This document shows, in pieces, positions 18,121 through 26,963 of a DNA stretch of 64,000 nucleotides. The notes beneath the pieces are model-generated. The model worked only from the letters and a program-made list of their open reading frames with translations. It was not told where the DNA came from and made no database searches. Source of the stretch: JACMNW01 sp963708425. Its GTDB lineage: Bacteria; Pseudomonadota; Alphaproteobacteria; Rhodobacterales; Rhodobacteraceae. The stretch lies in NCBI GenBank assembly GCA_963708425.1, contig OY970206.1, positions 1,922,001 to 1,986,000 on the forward strand. The letters run 5' to 3'. The translations under genes were made by a program, and so were the position numbers. Position 1 is the stretch's first letter; every line of letters starts with the position of its first letter.

Positions 18121-18247
18121 GCATAACTCAACTATTAGGTAAGCACTTGATCATGTGCCGGGTAGCATAAGTAAAGCCCTCTCATGCGGCAACATGAAGG
18201 CGCGCAAGAACCCGCTTGTAGTGCGGTTTTTAGAGATGATTACAGGT
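18121..18247. other. Short intergenic stretch with a weak terminator-like hairpin
   Basis: This separates serB from the TSUP gene, both on the minus strand. On the minus strand, AACCGC and GCGGGTT (about 18208-18232) can pair around ACTACAA, followed by TTCTTG. This is a weak candidate terminator for serB. Nothing else was recognised. Confidence 0.35.
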
Positions 18248-19123
18248 CTAGATGGTGAATTCTTCACGGGGATAGCCTTGCATGAATAACAGCGCTGTCA
18301 AATCACCGTGGTTGATCCGCAGATCACATTCCGCGGCGACCACGGGTTTAGCGTGCAGTGCCACGCCTGACCCGGCCAAAGCCAGCATCCCCAGATCATT
18401 AGCGCCATCACCCACGGCGATCGCATCTTGCGGAGTGATGCCCAGCTGCGCGGCGATGTCTTGCAGGGCCTGCACCTTGGCGGCGCGTCCCAAGATCGGT
18501 TCGGCGACCTGGCCGGTCAGTTTGCTATCCTGCACCAGCAGCAGATTGGCGCGGTGTTCGTCAAAGCCAAGTGTCGCCGCGAGGTGTGCCGTAAAGGCGC
18601 TGAAGCCACCCGATACCAGCGCTGCGTAGGCCCCGTTTGCCCGCATGGTGGCGACCAACGCCTGCCCACCCGGCATGAGTGTAATCCGGTCCCGGATAAC
18701 GTGGGCGATCACCGCTTCGGGCAAACCCGCCAGCAGGCCGACGCGTTCGCGCAGTGCGTCTTCGAAGTTCAGCTCGCCGTTCATCGCGCGGGCGGTGATG
18801 TCGGCCACGTGCGCGCCAACGCCCGCCTCATCCGCCAGTTCGTCGATACATTCTTGTTCGATCATTGTGCTGTCCATATCGGCGATCAGCAGGTGCTTTT
18901 TGCGCCCCTTTGCGGGCTGCACCACCAAATCAATACGCAGCGACTGCAGGCTTTGCCAAACGTCCCACCGGTTTGCCGGCATCGTCTCAACGCCAAATTC
19001 CGCGGCAACGCCGGGCTCTAGCCATTTGGCATCGGTGCCGCCCCAGGCGTTGCGCAGGCTTTCCACGGTAGCGCGGTCAAGCACCGGGGTGGCGGGGTTG
19101 GTCAGCAGCGTCACGATGAACAT
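18248..19123 (-). CDS. serB: Phosphoserine phosphatase SerB
   Basis: SerB hydrolyses O-phosphoserine to serine, the last step of the phosphorylated serine pathway. The 291-residue HAD hydrolase has the catalytic DMDST at 82-86, VSGGFSAF (motif II) and the GDGANDLGML motif near the C-terminus. The N-terminal part is ACT-like, as usual for SerB. The frame is open 11 codons further upstream; MFIVTLLTNP at 19123 is the conserved start. It is divergent from serC-serA with 151 bp between, so the whole serine pathway is grouped here. Confidence 0.95.
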   Translation of the reverse strand: MFIVTLLTNPATPVLDRATVESLRNAWGGTDAKWLEPGVAAEFGVETMPANRWDVWQSLQSLRIDLVVQPAKGRKKHLLIADMDSTMIEQECIDELADEAGVGAHVADITARAMNGELNFEDALRERVGLLAGLPEAVIAHVIRDRITLMPGGQALVATMRANGAYAALVSGGFSAFTAHLAATLGFDEHRANLLLVQDSKLTGQVAEPILGRAAKVQALQDIAAQLGITPQDAIAVGDGANDLGMLALAGSGVALHAKPVVAAECDLRINHGDLTALLFMQGYPREEFTI

Positions 19124-19230
19124 CGATGTTTCCGATAGTGGAGGTGCGCGTCGCAAATACGCGGTGATGCGGCGCTTTACGATGATTTTCCGGCTTGTGC
19201 CAGAGCGCGACAGCCCCTATTTCCGGCAGT

Positions 19231-19258
19231 GGGACACCCTTCCCCAACGAAGGGCACT
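19231..19258 (+). promoter_or_regulatory. Possible serC leader RNA hairpin
   Basis: In the serB-serC intergenic region, CCCTT (19237-19241) and AAGGG (19250-19254) form a short stem ending about 20 nt before the serC start. A conserved serC RNA motif is known upstream of alphaproteobacterial serC-serA operons. Position and gene context fit, but I could not check the full consensus, so this is tentative. Confidence 0.35.
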
Positions 19259-19274
19259 TATCTGGAAGGATACC

Positions 19275-20432
19275 ATGTCTGAACTGCAAGCTCCGGCCAA
19301 GCGCCCGGCAAATCCGCGCTTTTCATCTGGCCCTTGTGCCAAAATCCCCGGCTATTCGCTTGATCTTCTATCCGACGCGCCGCTGGGCCGGTCGCATCGT
19401 GCTGCGGTTGGTAAGGCCAAGTTGCGGGAAGCCATTGATCTGACGCGCGAAATTCTTGGTGTTCCAGAAGGGTACCGCATCGGCATAGTGCCGGGCTCGG
19501 ATACCGGTGCCGTAGAAATGGCCATGTGGACGATGCTTGGCGCCCGCCCGGTGGAAATGCTGGCATGGGAAAGCTTTGGAGAAGGCTGGGTCACTGACGT
19601 GGTCAAGCAACTAAAGTTGGATGCGAAAGTGAAAATTGCGGCCTATGGGCAGATTGTCGATTTTGCAAAGGTCGATTTCAACTCCGACGTCGTGTTTACG
19701 TGGAACGGCACGACATCTGGCGCGCGTTTGCCGAATGGCGATGCGATCCCCGCAAACCGTGCCGGCTTGACCATTTGTGACGCCACATCGGCGGCTTTCG
19801 CGATGGATTTGCCGTGGGATAAGCTGGATGTCGTTACGTTCAGCTGGCAGAAAGTGCTGGGTGGCGAAGGCGCACATGGCATGTTGATCCTGTCGCCGCG
19901 GGCTGTGGAGCGGTTGGAAAGCTACACCCCTGCCTGGCCGCTGCCGAAGATTTTCCGGCTGACGTCCAAAGGCAAGCTGATCGAGGGCATCTTCGTTGGT
20001 GAAACCATCAACACGCCGTCGATGCTGGCCGTCGAAGATTATCTGGTGTCGCTGAAATGGGCAAAGTCGGTGGGTGGGCTGAGCGGTTTGGTCAACCGCG
20101 CCAATGCGAATGCAAAAGCAGTGTGGGATTTTTGCGCCGTTAACCCGTGGCTGCAAAATCTTGCTGAAACTCCGGACATCGCCTCCACTACCAGCGTTTG
20201 CCTGAAATTCGACGATGCGCGCATCACGGATGGCGAGGCATTTGCCAAAGCGGTCGCCAAGCGGCTGGAAAAGGCGGGCGTGGCGTTTGATATAGGCGCC
20301 TACCGCGATGCCCCGCCCGGCCTGCGCATCTGGTGTGGATCGACGGTCGAAACGGCCGATGTCGTGGCATTGATGCCATGGATCGCGCACGCATTTCACA
20401 CCGAAATCGCCAGCCTTTCGCAAGCGGCCTGA
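19275..20432 (+). CDS. serC: Phosphoserine aminotransferase SerC
   Basis: SerC transaminates 3-phosphohydroxypyruvate to phosphoserine with glutamate and PLP. The 385-residue protein begins MSELQAPAKRPANPRFSSGPCAKIPG and has the PLP lysine at K193 (FSWQKVLGGEGAHG), characteristic of the alphaproteobacterial type of SerC. The reading frame is open far upstream antisense to serB; the ATG at 19275 with GGAAGGA ahead of it is the true start. serA follows after 55 bp. Confidence 0.96.
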   Translation: MSELQAPAKRPANPRFSSGPCAKIPGYSLDLLSDAPLGRSHRAAVGKAKLREAIDLTREILGVPEGYRIGIVPGSDTGAVEMAMWTMLGARPVEMLAWESFGEGWVTDVVKQLKLDAKVKIAAYGQIVDFAKVDFNSDVVFTWNGTTSGARLPNGDAIPANRAGLTICDATSAAFAMDLPWDKLDVVTFSWQKVLGGEGAHGMLILSPRAVERLESYTPAWPLPKIFRLTSKGKLIEGIFVGETINTPSMLAVEDYLVSLKWAKSVGGLSGLVNRANANAKAVWDFCAVNPWLQNLAETPDIASTTSVCLKFDDARITDGEAFAKAVAKRLEKAGVAFDIGAYRDAPPGLRIWCGSTVETADVVALMPWIAHAFHTEIASLSQAA

Positions 20433-20487
20433 AGCCATTGGTGCGCAGGTCTGCGCGCCCCCTTTCCCCAAATCACAGGAGCCCACA

Positions 20488-22083
20488 ATGGCCCCCCGCG
20501 TTCTAGTTTCCGACGAACTTTCCGAAACCGCCGTGCAGATCTTTCGCGATCGCGGGGTTGAGGTGGATTACATGCCAAAGCTTGGCAAAGACAAAGACGA
20601 GCTTGCCCGCATTATCGCGCAATATGACGGTTTGGCGATCCGGTCTGCCACGAAGGTGACCGAAAAGTTGCTGGCGCTGGCGACCAACCTGAAGGTGATA
20701 GGTCGGGCGGGCATTGGTGTGGACAACGTCGATATTCCGGCAGCGTCTAAAAAGGGCGTGATCGTGATGAACACGCCGTTTGGCAATTCGATCACCACGG
20801 CGGAACACACAATTGCGATGATGTTCGCCGTCGCGCGGCAAATTCCCGAAGCCAACGCCTCCACCCATGCCGGGAAGTGGGAGAAGTCGCGGTTTATGGG
20901 CGTCGAGTTGTTCAACAAGACCCTCGGCGTCATCGGTGCGGGCAACATTGGCGGCATCGTGTGCAATCGTGCGATTGGCCTGCATATGAAAGTGATGGCC
21001 TATGATCCGTTCCTGTCGGACGAGCGGGCGAAGACGCTTGGCGTTACCAAGGTTGATCTTGATGAATTGCTGCACCGCGCCGATTTCATCACCTTGCACG
21101 TGCCGCTAACCGACAAGACCCGTAACATCCTGTCGCGCGAAAATCTGGCCAAAACCAAGAAAGGCGTGCGCATCATCAACTGCGCCCGCGGTGGTTTGAT
21201 TGACGAGGCGGCGTTGGTGGACGCGCTGAAATCCGGCCATGTTGCAGGGGCCGCGCTGGACGTGTTCGAGGTAGAACCGGCAACTGATAACCCGCTTTTC
21301 AATCTGCCAAATGTTGTCAGCACGCCGCATCTTGGTGCCGCCACGACCGAGGCGCAGGAAAATGTGGCCTTGCAGGTGGCTGAACAGATGTCGGATTACC
21401 TGTTGACCGGGGCGGTGCAAAACGCGCTGAACATGCCGAATGTGACGGCAGAAGAGGCCGCCGTTATGGGCCCTTGGATTAAACTGGCATCGCATCTTGG
21501 CGCTTTCATCGGCCAAATGACCGACGAGCCGATCAAGGCGATCAACATTCTTTATGACGGTGCAGTGTCGGATATGAACCTGGCGGCGCTGAATTCGGCA
21601 GTGATTGCCGGTGTGATGAAAACCGCCAATCCGGATGTGAACCTTGTATCGGCACCGATTGTCGCCAAAGAGCGCGGCATCCAGATTTCCACCACACGGC
21701 AGGAAAAGACCGGCGTGTTTGACGCCTATATCAAAGTCACGATGGTAACCGACAAACGCGAACGATCCATCGCCGGCACTTGTTTTTCGGATGGCAAGCC
21801 GCGCTTCATCCAGATCAAAGGCATCAATATCGACGCTGAAATCGGCCAGCACATGCTGTACACCACCAACGAAGATGTGCCGGGCATCATCGGGTTGTTG
21901 GGCATGACGATGGGCAAGAACGGTGTCAACATCGCCAACTTTACCCTTGGCCGATCCGGTGTCGGGCAAGAGGCGATTGCCATTTTGTATCTTGATCAGG
22001 CGATTGATCCGAAGGTGGTGGATACGCTGGAATCGACCGGCATGTTCCAGCAAGTCAAAGCGTTGGAATTCGATGTGGCATAG
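20488..22083 (+). CDS. serA: D-3-phosphoglycerate dehydrogenase SerA
   Basis: SerA oxidises 3-phosphoglycerate, the first step of serine synthesis. The 531-residue long form has the NAD-binding GVIGAGNIGG motif near residue 150. The catalytic Arg (NCARGG), Glu (VFEVEP) and His (HLGAATTEAQ) segments follow, then the intervening domain and a C-terminal ACT domain (HMLYTTNEDVPGIIGLLGMTMGKN split here as family landmarks) that usually mediates serine feedback. It is probably co-transcribed with serC. Confidence 0.96.
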   Translation: MAPRVLVSDELSETAVQIFRDRGVEVDYMPKLGKDKDELARIIAQYDGLAIRSATKVTEKLLALATNLKVIGRAGIGVDNVDIPAASKKGVIVMNTPFGNSITTAEHTIAMMFAVARQIPEANASTHAGKWEKSRFMGVELFNKTLGVIGAGNIGGIVCNRAIGLHMKVMAYDPFLSDERAKTLGVTKVDLDELLHRADFITLHVPLTDKTRNILSRENLAKTKKGVRIINCARGGLIDEAALVDALKSGHVAGAALDVFEVEPATDNPLFNLPNVVSTPHLGAATTEAQENVALQVAEQMSDYLLTGAVQNALNMPNVTAEEAAVMGPWIKLASHLGAFIGQMTDEPIKAINILYDGAVSDMNLAALNSAVIAGVMKTANPDVNLVSAPIVAKERGIQISTTRQEKTGVFDAYIKVTMVTDKRERSIAGTCFSDGKPRFIQIKGINIDAEIGQHMLYTTNEDVPGIIGLLGMTMGKNGVNIANFTLGRSGVGQEAIAILYLDQAIDPKVVDTLESTGMFQQVKALEFDVA

Positions 22084-22143
22084 CGTTGGCAAGCCCAAGC
22101 CGCTCTTGCCGTTTCGCTTCTGTCAAAATATCCCACGGGGGGT

Positions 22144-22166
22144 CCGGGGGGTGTGAACCCCCCCGG
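22144..22166. repeat. Very GC-rich perfect hairpin after serA
   Basis: CCGGGGGG (22144-22151) pairs with CCCCCCGG (22159-22166) around TGTGAAC. There is no T-run after it, so it is either a Rho-assisted transcript end for serA or a small dispersed palindromic element. It lies 30 bp before the next gene. Confidence 0.55.
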
Positions 22167-22195
22167 CTCTTGCCAGCAGATCAAAGGCGTTGATG

Positions 22196-22936
22196 ATGCG
22201 CACTTACGCAATTGGCGATATTCACGGCCATCTTGATCTATTGATCGAGGCACATGCCCGCATTGCGGCAGACCGCCGCGAAAGCGGTGTCGATGATGGG
22301 CCAATTGTGCATATCGGCGATCTGGTTGATCGGGGGCCGAACAGCCAAGGGGTGATCGAATATCTGCGGGCCGGTATTGCTGCGGGCGAAAACTGGGTGG
22401 TGCTGAAGGGCAACCATGACCGGATGTTCACCGGCTTTCTGTCGGATATGGGGTATCAGGACGAGGGGTTGCGCGCCGATCTAAGCTATCTGCACTACAA
22501 GATTGGCGGGGCCGAAACGCTGGCATCCTATGGCATCAAGAACGCCGCTGATCGCCGTATCGCCCCTGTGCATGCCGAAGCGGTGGCGGCTGTTCCACAG
22601 GCGCATCGTGATTTTCTGGTGTCCCGCCCGACATCATTCGTGCGAGGTGAGGTGATGTTCGTGCATGCGGGCGTCCGGCCCGGTGTGCCGCTTGATGCCC
22701 AAACGGAGACTGACCTGTTGTGGATCAGGGGGGCGTTTTTGATTGATCCAGTTGATCATGGAAAACTGATTGTTCACGGTCATACCGCCATTGATCGCCC
22801 ACGAAACTATGGAAATCGTGTCAATACAGACAGCGGGGCTGCTTATGGCGGGCCGCTGAGTGCCATCGTGCTGGAGGGGCGCGATGCTTTTCATCTGACC
22901 CAGACTGATCGCGTTTTGCTGAGACGGGAAGCGTAG
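22196..22936 (+). CDS. Metallophosphoesterase (PPP-type serine/threonine phosphatase-like)
   Basis: A 246-residue calcineurin-like phosphoesterase. The metal-binding motifs GDIHGH (N-terminal), GDLVDRGPNS and KGNHD are all present, followed by MFVHAGVRPG and IVHGHT. This is the PPP/diadenosine-tetraphosphatase-like branch; the substrate is not deducible. TTG-ATG-ATG alternatives exist at 22190-22198, and I chose the last ATG, giving MRTYAIGDIHGH. It is convergent with the next gene with no gap. Confidence 0.88.
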   Translation: MRTYAIGDIHGHLDLLIEAHARIAADRRESGVDDGPIVHIGDLVDRGPNSQGVIEYLRAGIAAGENWVVLKGNHDRMFTGFLSDMGYQDEGLRADLSYLHYKIGGAETLASYGIKNAADRRIAPVHAEAVAAVPQAHRDFLVSRPTSFVRGEVMFVHAGVRPGVPLDAQTETDLLWIRGAFLIDPVDHGKLIVHGHTAIDRPRNYGNRVNTDSGAAYGGPLSAIVLEGRDAFHLTQTDRVLLRREA

Positions 22937-23146
22937 CTAATCCGCACGGTCTTTCCACAAGTTCCAAGCCGACCAAATGACAGTGCCACCAAAGAATACG
23001 CCACCAAGACCCACCACTTCGACAAATGCGGGCCCGGTAGGGATACCGCGCAACCAGATGGCAGATGCCAAAAAGCAAAGCCCGCCTATCCCCGCGCAAA
23101 GGCGAAACCACCATTCGCCGCGCGAGGGGCCAAATTTGTTGGGCAT
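22937..23146 (-). CDS. Small two-helix membrane protein, unknown function
   Basis: A 69-residue hypothetical protein, MPNKFGPSRGEWWFRLCAG..., with two hydrophobic segments (about residues 15-32 and 42-60) and a charged tail (WNLWKDRAD). The start at 23146 has an AGGGAAAA-type ribosome site. The upstream extension of the frame has no membrane character and overlaps the promoter region of the divergent DUF2585 gene. The function is not recognised. Confidence 0.6.
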   Translation of the reverse strand: MPNKFGPSRGEWWFRLCAGIGGLCFLASAIWLRGIPTGPAFVEVVGLGGVFFGGTVIWSAWNLWKDRAD

Positions 23147-23202
23147 GATTTTTCCCTTCAATTTAGTAGACGCAGGCGTTTTGATGTGATTCCAATGCCC
23201 GC

Positions 23203-23763
23203 ATGACACGCCATCGTTTGCCCTATTTCGTGGTTTTCGCAATTATCCTTGCTGCCGGTGCGTGGCTTTTGTGGATCGGTCGCGAACCGATCTGCAAATG
23301 CGGCTATATAAAGCTGTGGCATGGCGAAACGGTTAGCTCTGAAAACTCGCAGCACATCGCCGATTGGTATACGCCGTCGCATTTGCTGCACGGGATATTG
23401 TTCTTTGGCGCGCTTTGGCTGGTGGCGCGTCGATTGTCTATTGGCTGGCGTCTGGCCATTGCCACCCTGATCGAGGCGGCGTGGGAAATACTCGAAAACT
23501 CCGATTTCATCATCGAGCGCTACCGTGCGGTGACCATATCGTTGGATTACTACGGCGATTCCGTTCTGAACGCAGTGTGCGATATTCTGGCGATGGTGCT
23601 GGGGTTTGCTTTGGCGCGGGTGATCCCGGTTTGGGCCAGCGTCGTTCTGGTTATCGGGTTCGAGGCGCTGACCATCTGGCTGATCCGTGATGGCCTGGCG
23701 TTGAACATTTTGATGCTGCTGTATCCGCTGGATGCGGTGCGTATCTGGCAGGCAGGCGGCTAG
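23203..23763 (+). CDS. DUF2585 family membrane protein
   Basis: A 186-residue protein with an N-terminal membrane helix, then IGREPICKCGYIKLWHGE, HIADWYTPSHLLHGILFFGALW and WEILENSDFIIERYR. This conserved block of DUF2585 (UPF0314) is common in alphaproteobacteria. Four to five membrane segments are predicted by eye. No function is known to me. It ends 2 bp before the stop of the convergent MFS gene. Confidence 0.85.
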   Translation: MTRHRLPYFVVFAIILAAGAWLLWIGREPICKCGYIKLWHGETVSSENSQHIADWYTPSHLLHGILFFGALWLVARRLSIGWRLAIATLIEAAWEILENSDFIIERYRAVTISLDYYGDSVLNAVCDILAMVLGFALARVIPVWASVVLVIGFEALTIWLIRDGLALNILMLLYPLDAVRIWQAGG

Positions 23764-23765
23764 GC

Positions 23766-24866
23766 TCAACGGTTCATCGGCTGCATGACTATGAAAGCAG
23801 CAGTGGCCGTGAGGCCGGCGACGCCTGCAATTACCCAGAAGAAGCCGTATTGGCCGAGCCCGGCGGTGATGTTGCTCATGACTACTGGCGACAAAATGCC
23901 GCCCACCAGACCAGCAGCAACGATTGTAGCGGGAACGCGGGCATCAGTGCCCATTTTGCGCGCTGCGGTCACAAAGAAACTGGGGAAAAACAGCGCGGCG
24001 CTGGCCCCGATGATCACAAAAAAAACGGCAGGGTTTAACCGCGCCGCAGCAACAGCAGCCAGTGCCGCCCCGGCCATGGCAAACGCGAACAGCGTGAATG
24101 ACGCAACGTACTGTGCTGCAAAGACCAAGCCGATACGCGCCAGAAGGAACGCCACAAAGAACATCGACAGCAACTCTGCTGCATCGGCTTCGGTTTCGCC
24201 TGCTCTAATCAAGGCGGTAGGGCCAAGGCCGATAAGGCAGGCTTCGAGCCCGACAGCCACCATGCCGAACAGCAGAATGCCCCGGTGGAGTTTGTACGGC
24301 GCGGAGGCGAGGCCGCCGACGGTTTCGGTTTTGCCCGCAGCACCAGCACCAAGGCAGACGACTGCGCAACTGGCCGCCACAATGCCAAAAGCCAGCGATG
24401 GAGATGATCCCAGCGCCACGAAAACCAGCGGTGCGGCTATGGCGCCAAGGCTGAAAATGGCGTTCAGCAGACTTAGCATCGACGCGCCCTTATCGCCAAA
24501 AGCCGCCAGAACGCGCGGGTTGAAGACCACGGTCGCACAGCCATAGCCCACGCCAAACATCACCGCCCCGGCCAGTGTGCCTACCCAACCCGGTGTCGAG
24601 GCTATCAACGCAGCGCCCGCCGCCATCAGCCCAAGGGCGATGCGTGGTGTGACGTGGGTGCCAAAGCGAAACATCCCGGCGACGCCGATAATGCAGCCGA
24701 TCCAGTGGGCGGAAACCAGCCAACCGGCCTGTGCTTCCGAAAGCTGCAGATCGCGCGCAAAGGCCGGTAGAGCCGGGCCGTATAGCGATTGCCCAGCCCC
24801 CATCAGCACAAAGCTGACCAGCCCGGTGATCAACAGAGCGGCGTGGGTTTTGATCAGGGCATTCAT
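23766..24866 (-). CDS. MFS transporter
   Basis: A 366-residue major facilitator with about 12 hydrophobic segments. The start at MNALIKTHAALLITG (24866) is preceded by GGAGA with suitable spacing; six upstream in-frame codons are ignored. Motifs such as GWLVSAHWIGCIIGVAG and FGVGYGCATVVFNPRVLAAF fit a YbfB-like/MFS_1 member. The substrate is unknown. It lies 57 bp downstream of pbpC on the same strand. Confidence 0.8.
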   Translation of the reverse strand: MNALIKTHAALLITGLVSFVLMGAGQSLYGPALPAFARDLQLSEAQAGWLVSAHWIGCIIGVAGMFRFGTHVTPRIALGLMAAGAALIASTPGWVGTLAGAVMFGVGYGCATVVFNPRVLAAFGDKGASMLSLLNAIFSLGAIAAPLVFVALGSSPSLAFGIVAASCAVVCLGAGAAGKTETVGGLASAPYKLHRGILLFGMVAVGLEACLIGLGPTALIRAGETEADAAELLSMFFVAFLLARIGLVFAAQYVASFTLFAFAMAGAALAAVAAARLNPAVFFVIIGASAALFFPSFFVTAARKMGTDARVPATIVAAGLVGGILSPVVMSNITAGLGQYGFFWVIAGVAGLTATAAFIVMQPMNR

Positions 24867-24923
24867 TCTGGTGTCTCCGGCCACGGTCCGCGCGGTGCCG
24901 TATCCACTGCAACGCTCGCGGCG

Positions 24924-26963
24924 TCAATGGACCCGAACTGATGCCCTTGCAGATCGCCCACCAGCATCGATGACTGACAGCGTAACAAATCCCGGTCCGG
25001 GCAAAACCAGCATCGTTTCGCGGGCGCTAAGTGACACAGCCATCGGCACTCCGTCGGCAAGCCATGTGAAAGGCGCATTGCCGCCGCGGACCCTGACCAT
25101 CAGACCTTCGGGCAGCAATTCCACCTCTGCCCCGTCGGGTGGAAAGGCGACGGCTGGCGCGTCTGCCGCTGCTTCGAACGCGGCAGACCGTGACCGGAAC
25201 TTTTGCAACGGCGGCGGTAGCTGAGCATTGGCCACCAGCAGGGTTGCGGCGGGGGCGGGGGGTTGCGGGGTTAGGGTGGGTTTCAGCCGGGCAAAGGCCT
25301 GGAACAACGCAGGTGCGGCCAGATCGGCCCCAAATGCCCCCGGCACAGGCGTCCCATCAGGCCGACCAAGCCAGATGCCGATGACATGCTGGCCATCAAA
25401 GCCAATTGCCCAGGCATCACGGTGGCCATAGCTGGTGCCGGTTTTATAGGCCAGCCGGTTCGCCGGTGCCCCCGGTGGCGGCGCCAGGCCGGCCAGAATA
25501 TCGCCGACTTGCCATGCAGCGCTGTCCGACAGCACCCGCGCGCCATCACGGCGTTCGCCGTCCATCAGATGCGTCAGCGGCAGGCTGACACCGCCGCGCG
25601 CAATGGCGGCGTATAGTTGCACCATGTCTTCCAGCGTGACGCCGACACCTCCCAGCGCGATTGCCAGCCCCGGCTGGCCGCCGGGTAATTCAGCCTCCAC
25701 CCCGGCGCGGCGCATGGCGGCCAGCAGTTTCGCCGGGCCAAGCGCCTCAGTCAGTGCAACGACGGGAATGTTCAGTGATTGCTGCAGTGCCTCACGCACC
25801 CGGATGGTGCCGCGATACAGCTTGTCGAAGTTCTGCGGGGCATAAGTGCCAAACACCGTCGGGCGATCTTCGATCAGAGTTTCGGGGTGCGCCAAGCCTT
25901 CGTCAAACGCCAAGCCATAGACCAACGGCTTTAAAGTTGATCCGGGCGACCGAATGGCGTGAGTCATATCAATGAAGCCTTGGCGCGCGTTGGCCTGATA
26001 GGCGCTTGATCCGACCGAGGCCAAAATCTCGCCCGACCGATGATCTGCTACCACCATCGCCACTTGCAGCCGCTCGCCATGGCTTGCCACCAGATCGCGG
26101 GCCAACGCCTCTAGCTGGCGCTGCAACGTCGCGTCTATCGTCAGGTGATGCACGGTACTCTGCGGCGCTTCGGCCAAGCCCCGGTCGGCCAGATGCGGGG
26201 CAAGGGCTGGGAAGGCGCGTCTGTGGCGCGGCACGGTTTCGGTGCGCGCGGCTTGTGCCTGATCGGCATCGACTATTCCCGTGCCGACAGCCCTGTCCAG
26301 CACCCGCGCCCGCGCCGCCTCGGCCACCTCGGGATTGCGATCGGGGCGGCGAGCCTCGGGCGATTGGGGTATGGCTACCAGAAGGGCAGCTTCGGCGGGG
26401 GTCAAACGGCGCGGTTCCTTGCCGAAATACGACAGCGTCGCGGCGCGCAACCCTTCCAGATTGCCGCCATACGGTGCCAGATGCAGATACAGCTGCAAGA
26501 TCTGATCCTTGCTCAGGCGCCGTTCCAGCGCCAGAGCGACACGAACCTGCCGCAGCTTGCCCGCCACTTTGCCGGTGCCGCTTTCTTCCAGCAGCCGCGC
26601 CACCTGCATGGTCAGGGTCGAGCCACCCGACACCACGCGGCCATTCCAGACCGCCTGTATCACCGCCCGCGCCATAGCCCGAAGATCAACGCCGTGGTGG
26701 CTCGCAAAGCGCTTGTCCTCAAACGCCAGCAGCATCTCTACATAGGCGGGGTCAACGGCGGTGGGGTCGACCGCCAATCGCCAGCGGCCATCAGCCACGG
26801 TGTAGGCCCGCAGCAGGGTGCCGTGCCTATCCAACACCTCGACCGAGGTTTCAAGCGCCAAGGGCGGCAAGACCGTCGCCGCGATCCAGTCATCGCCCGC
26901 ATCCCGCAACGTTGCCGCCAGCCAAAGGCCCGCCGCAACAGCAAAGATCGGCCAAGCGCGCAT
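24924..26963 (-). CDS. pbpC: Penicillin-binding protein 1C
   Basis: A bifunctional class A PBP of 679 residues, anchored by an N-terminal helix and acting in the periplasm on peptidoglycan. The glycosyltransferase domain has EDKRFASHHGVD and GGSTLTMQVARLLE. The transpeptidase domain has the active-site SPGSTLKPLVYG, an SLN motif (ALQQSLNIP) and YKTGTSYGHRDAW. A C-terminal BiPBP_C domain follows. Start ATG at 26963 overlaps the upstream stop (TGATG), giving tight coupling to the alpha-2-macroglobulin gene. This PBP1C/A2M pair is a known conserved partnership in proteobacteria. Confidence 0.94.
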   Translation of the reverse strand: MRAWPIFAVAAGLWLAATLRDAGDDWIAATVLPPLALETSVEVLDRHGTLLRAYTVADGRWRLAVDPTAVDPAYVEMLLAFEDKRFASHHGVDLRAMARAVIQAVWNGRVVSGGSTLTMQVARLLEESGTGKVAGKLRQVRVALALERRLSKDQILQLYLHLAPYGGNLEGLRAATLSYFGKEPRRLTPAEAALLVAIPQSPEARRPDRNPEVAEAARARVLDRAVGTGIVDADQAQAARTETVPRHRRAFPALAPHLADRGLAEAPQSTVHHLTIDATLQRQLEALARDLVASHGERLQVAMVVADHRSGEILASVGSSAYQANARQGFIDMTHAIRSPGSTLKPLVYGLAFDEGLAHPETLIEDRPTVFGTYAPQNFDKLYRGTIRVREALQQSLNIPVVALTEALGPAKLLAAMRRAGVEAELPGGQPGLAIALGGVGVTLEDMVQLYAAIARGGVSLPLTHLMDGERRDGARVLSDSAAWQVGDILAGLAPPPGAPANRLAYKTGTSYGHRDAWAIGFDGQHVIGIWLGRPDGTPVPGAFGADLAAPALFQAFARLKPTLTPQPPAPAATLLVANAQLPPPLQKFRSRSAAFEAAADAPAVAFPPDGAEVELLPEGLMVRVRGGNAPFTWLADGVPMAVSLSARETMLVLPGPGFVTLSVIDAGGRSARASVRVH

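Noticed and set aside
18645..19274. Long in-frame N-terminal extension of serC
   Set aside because: It runs antisense through serB, and the real serC start at 19275 has a clear ribosome site and the conserved N-terminus.
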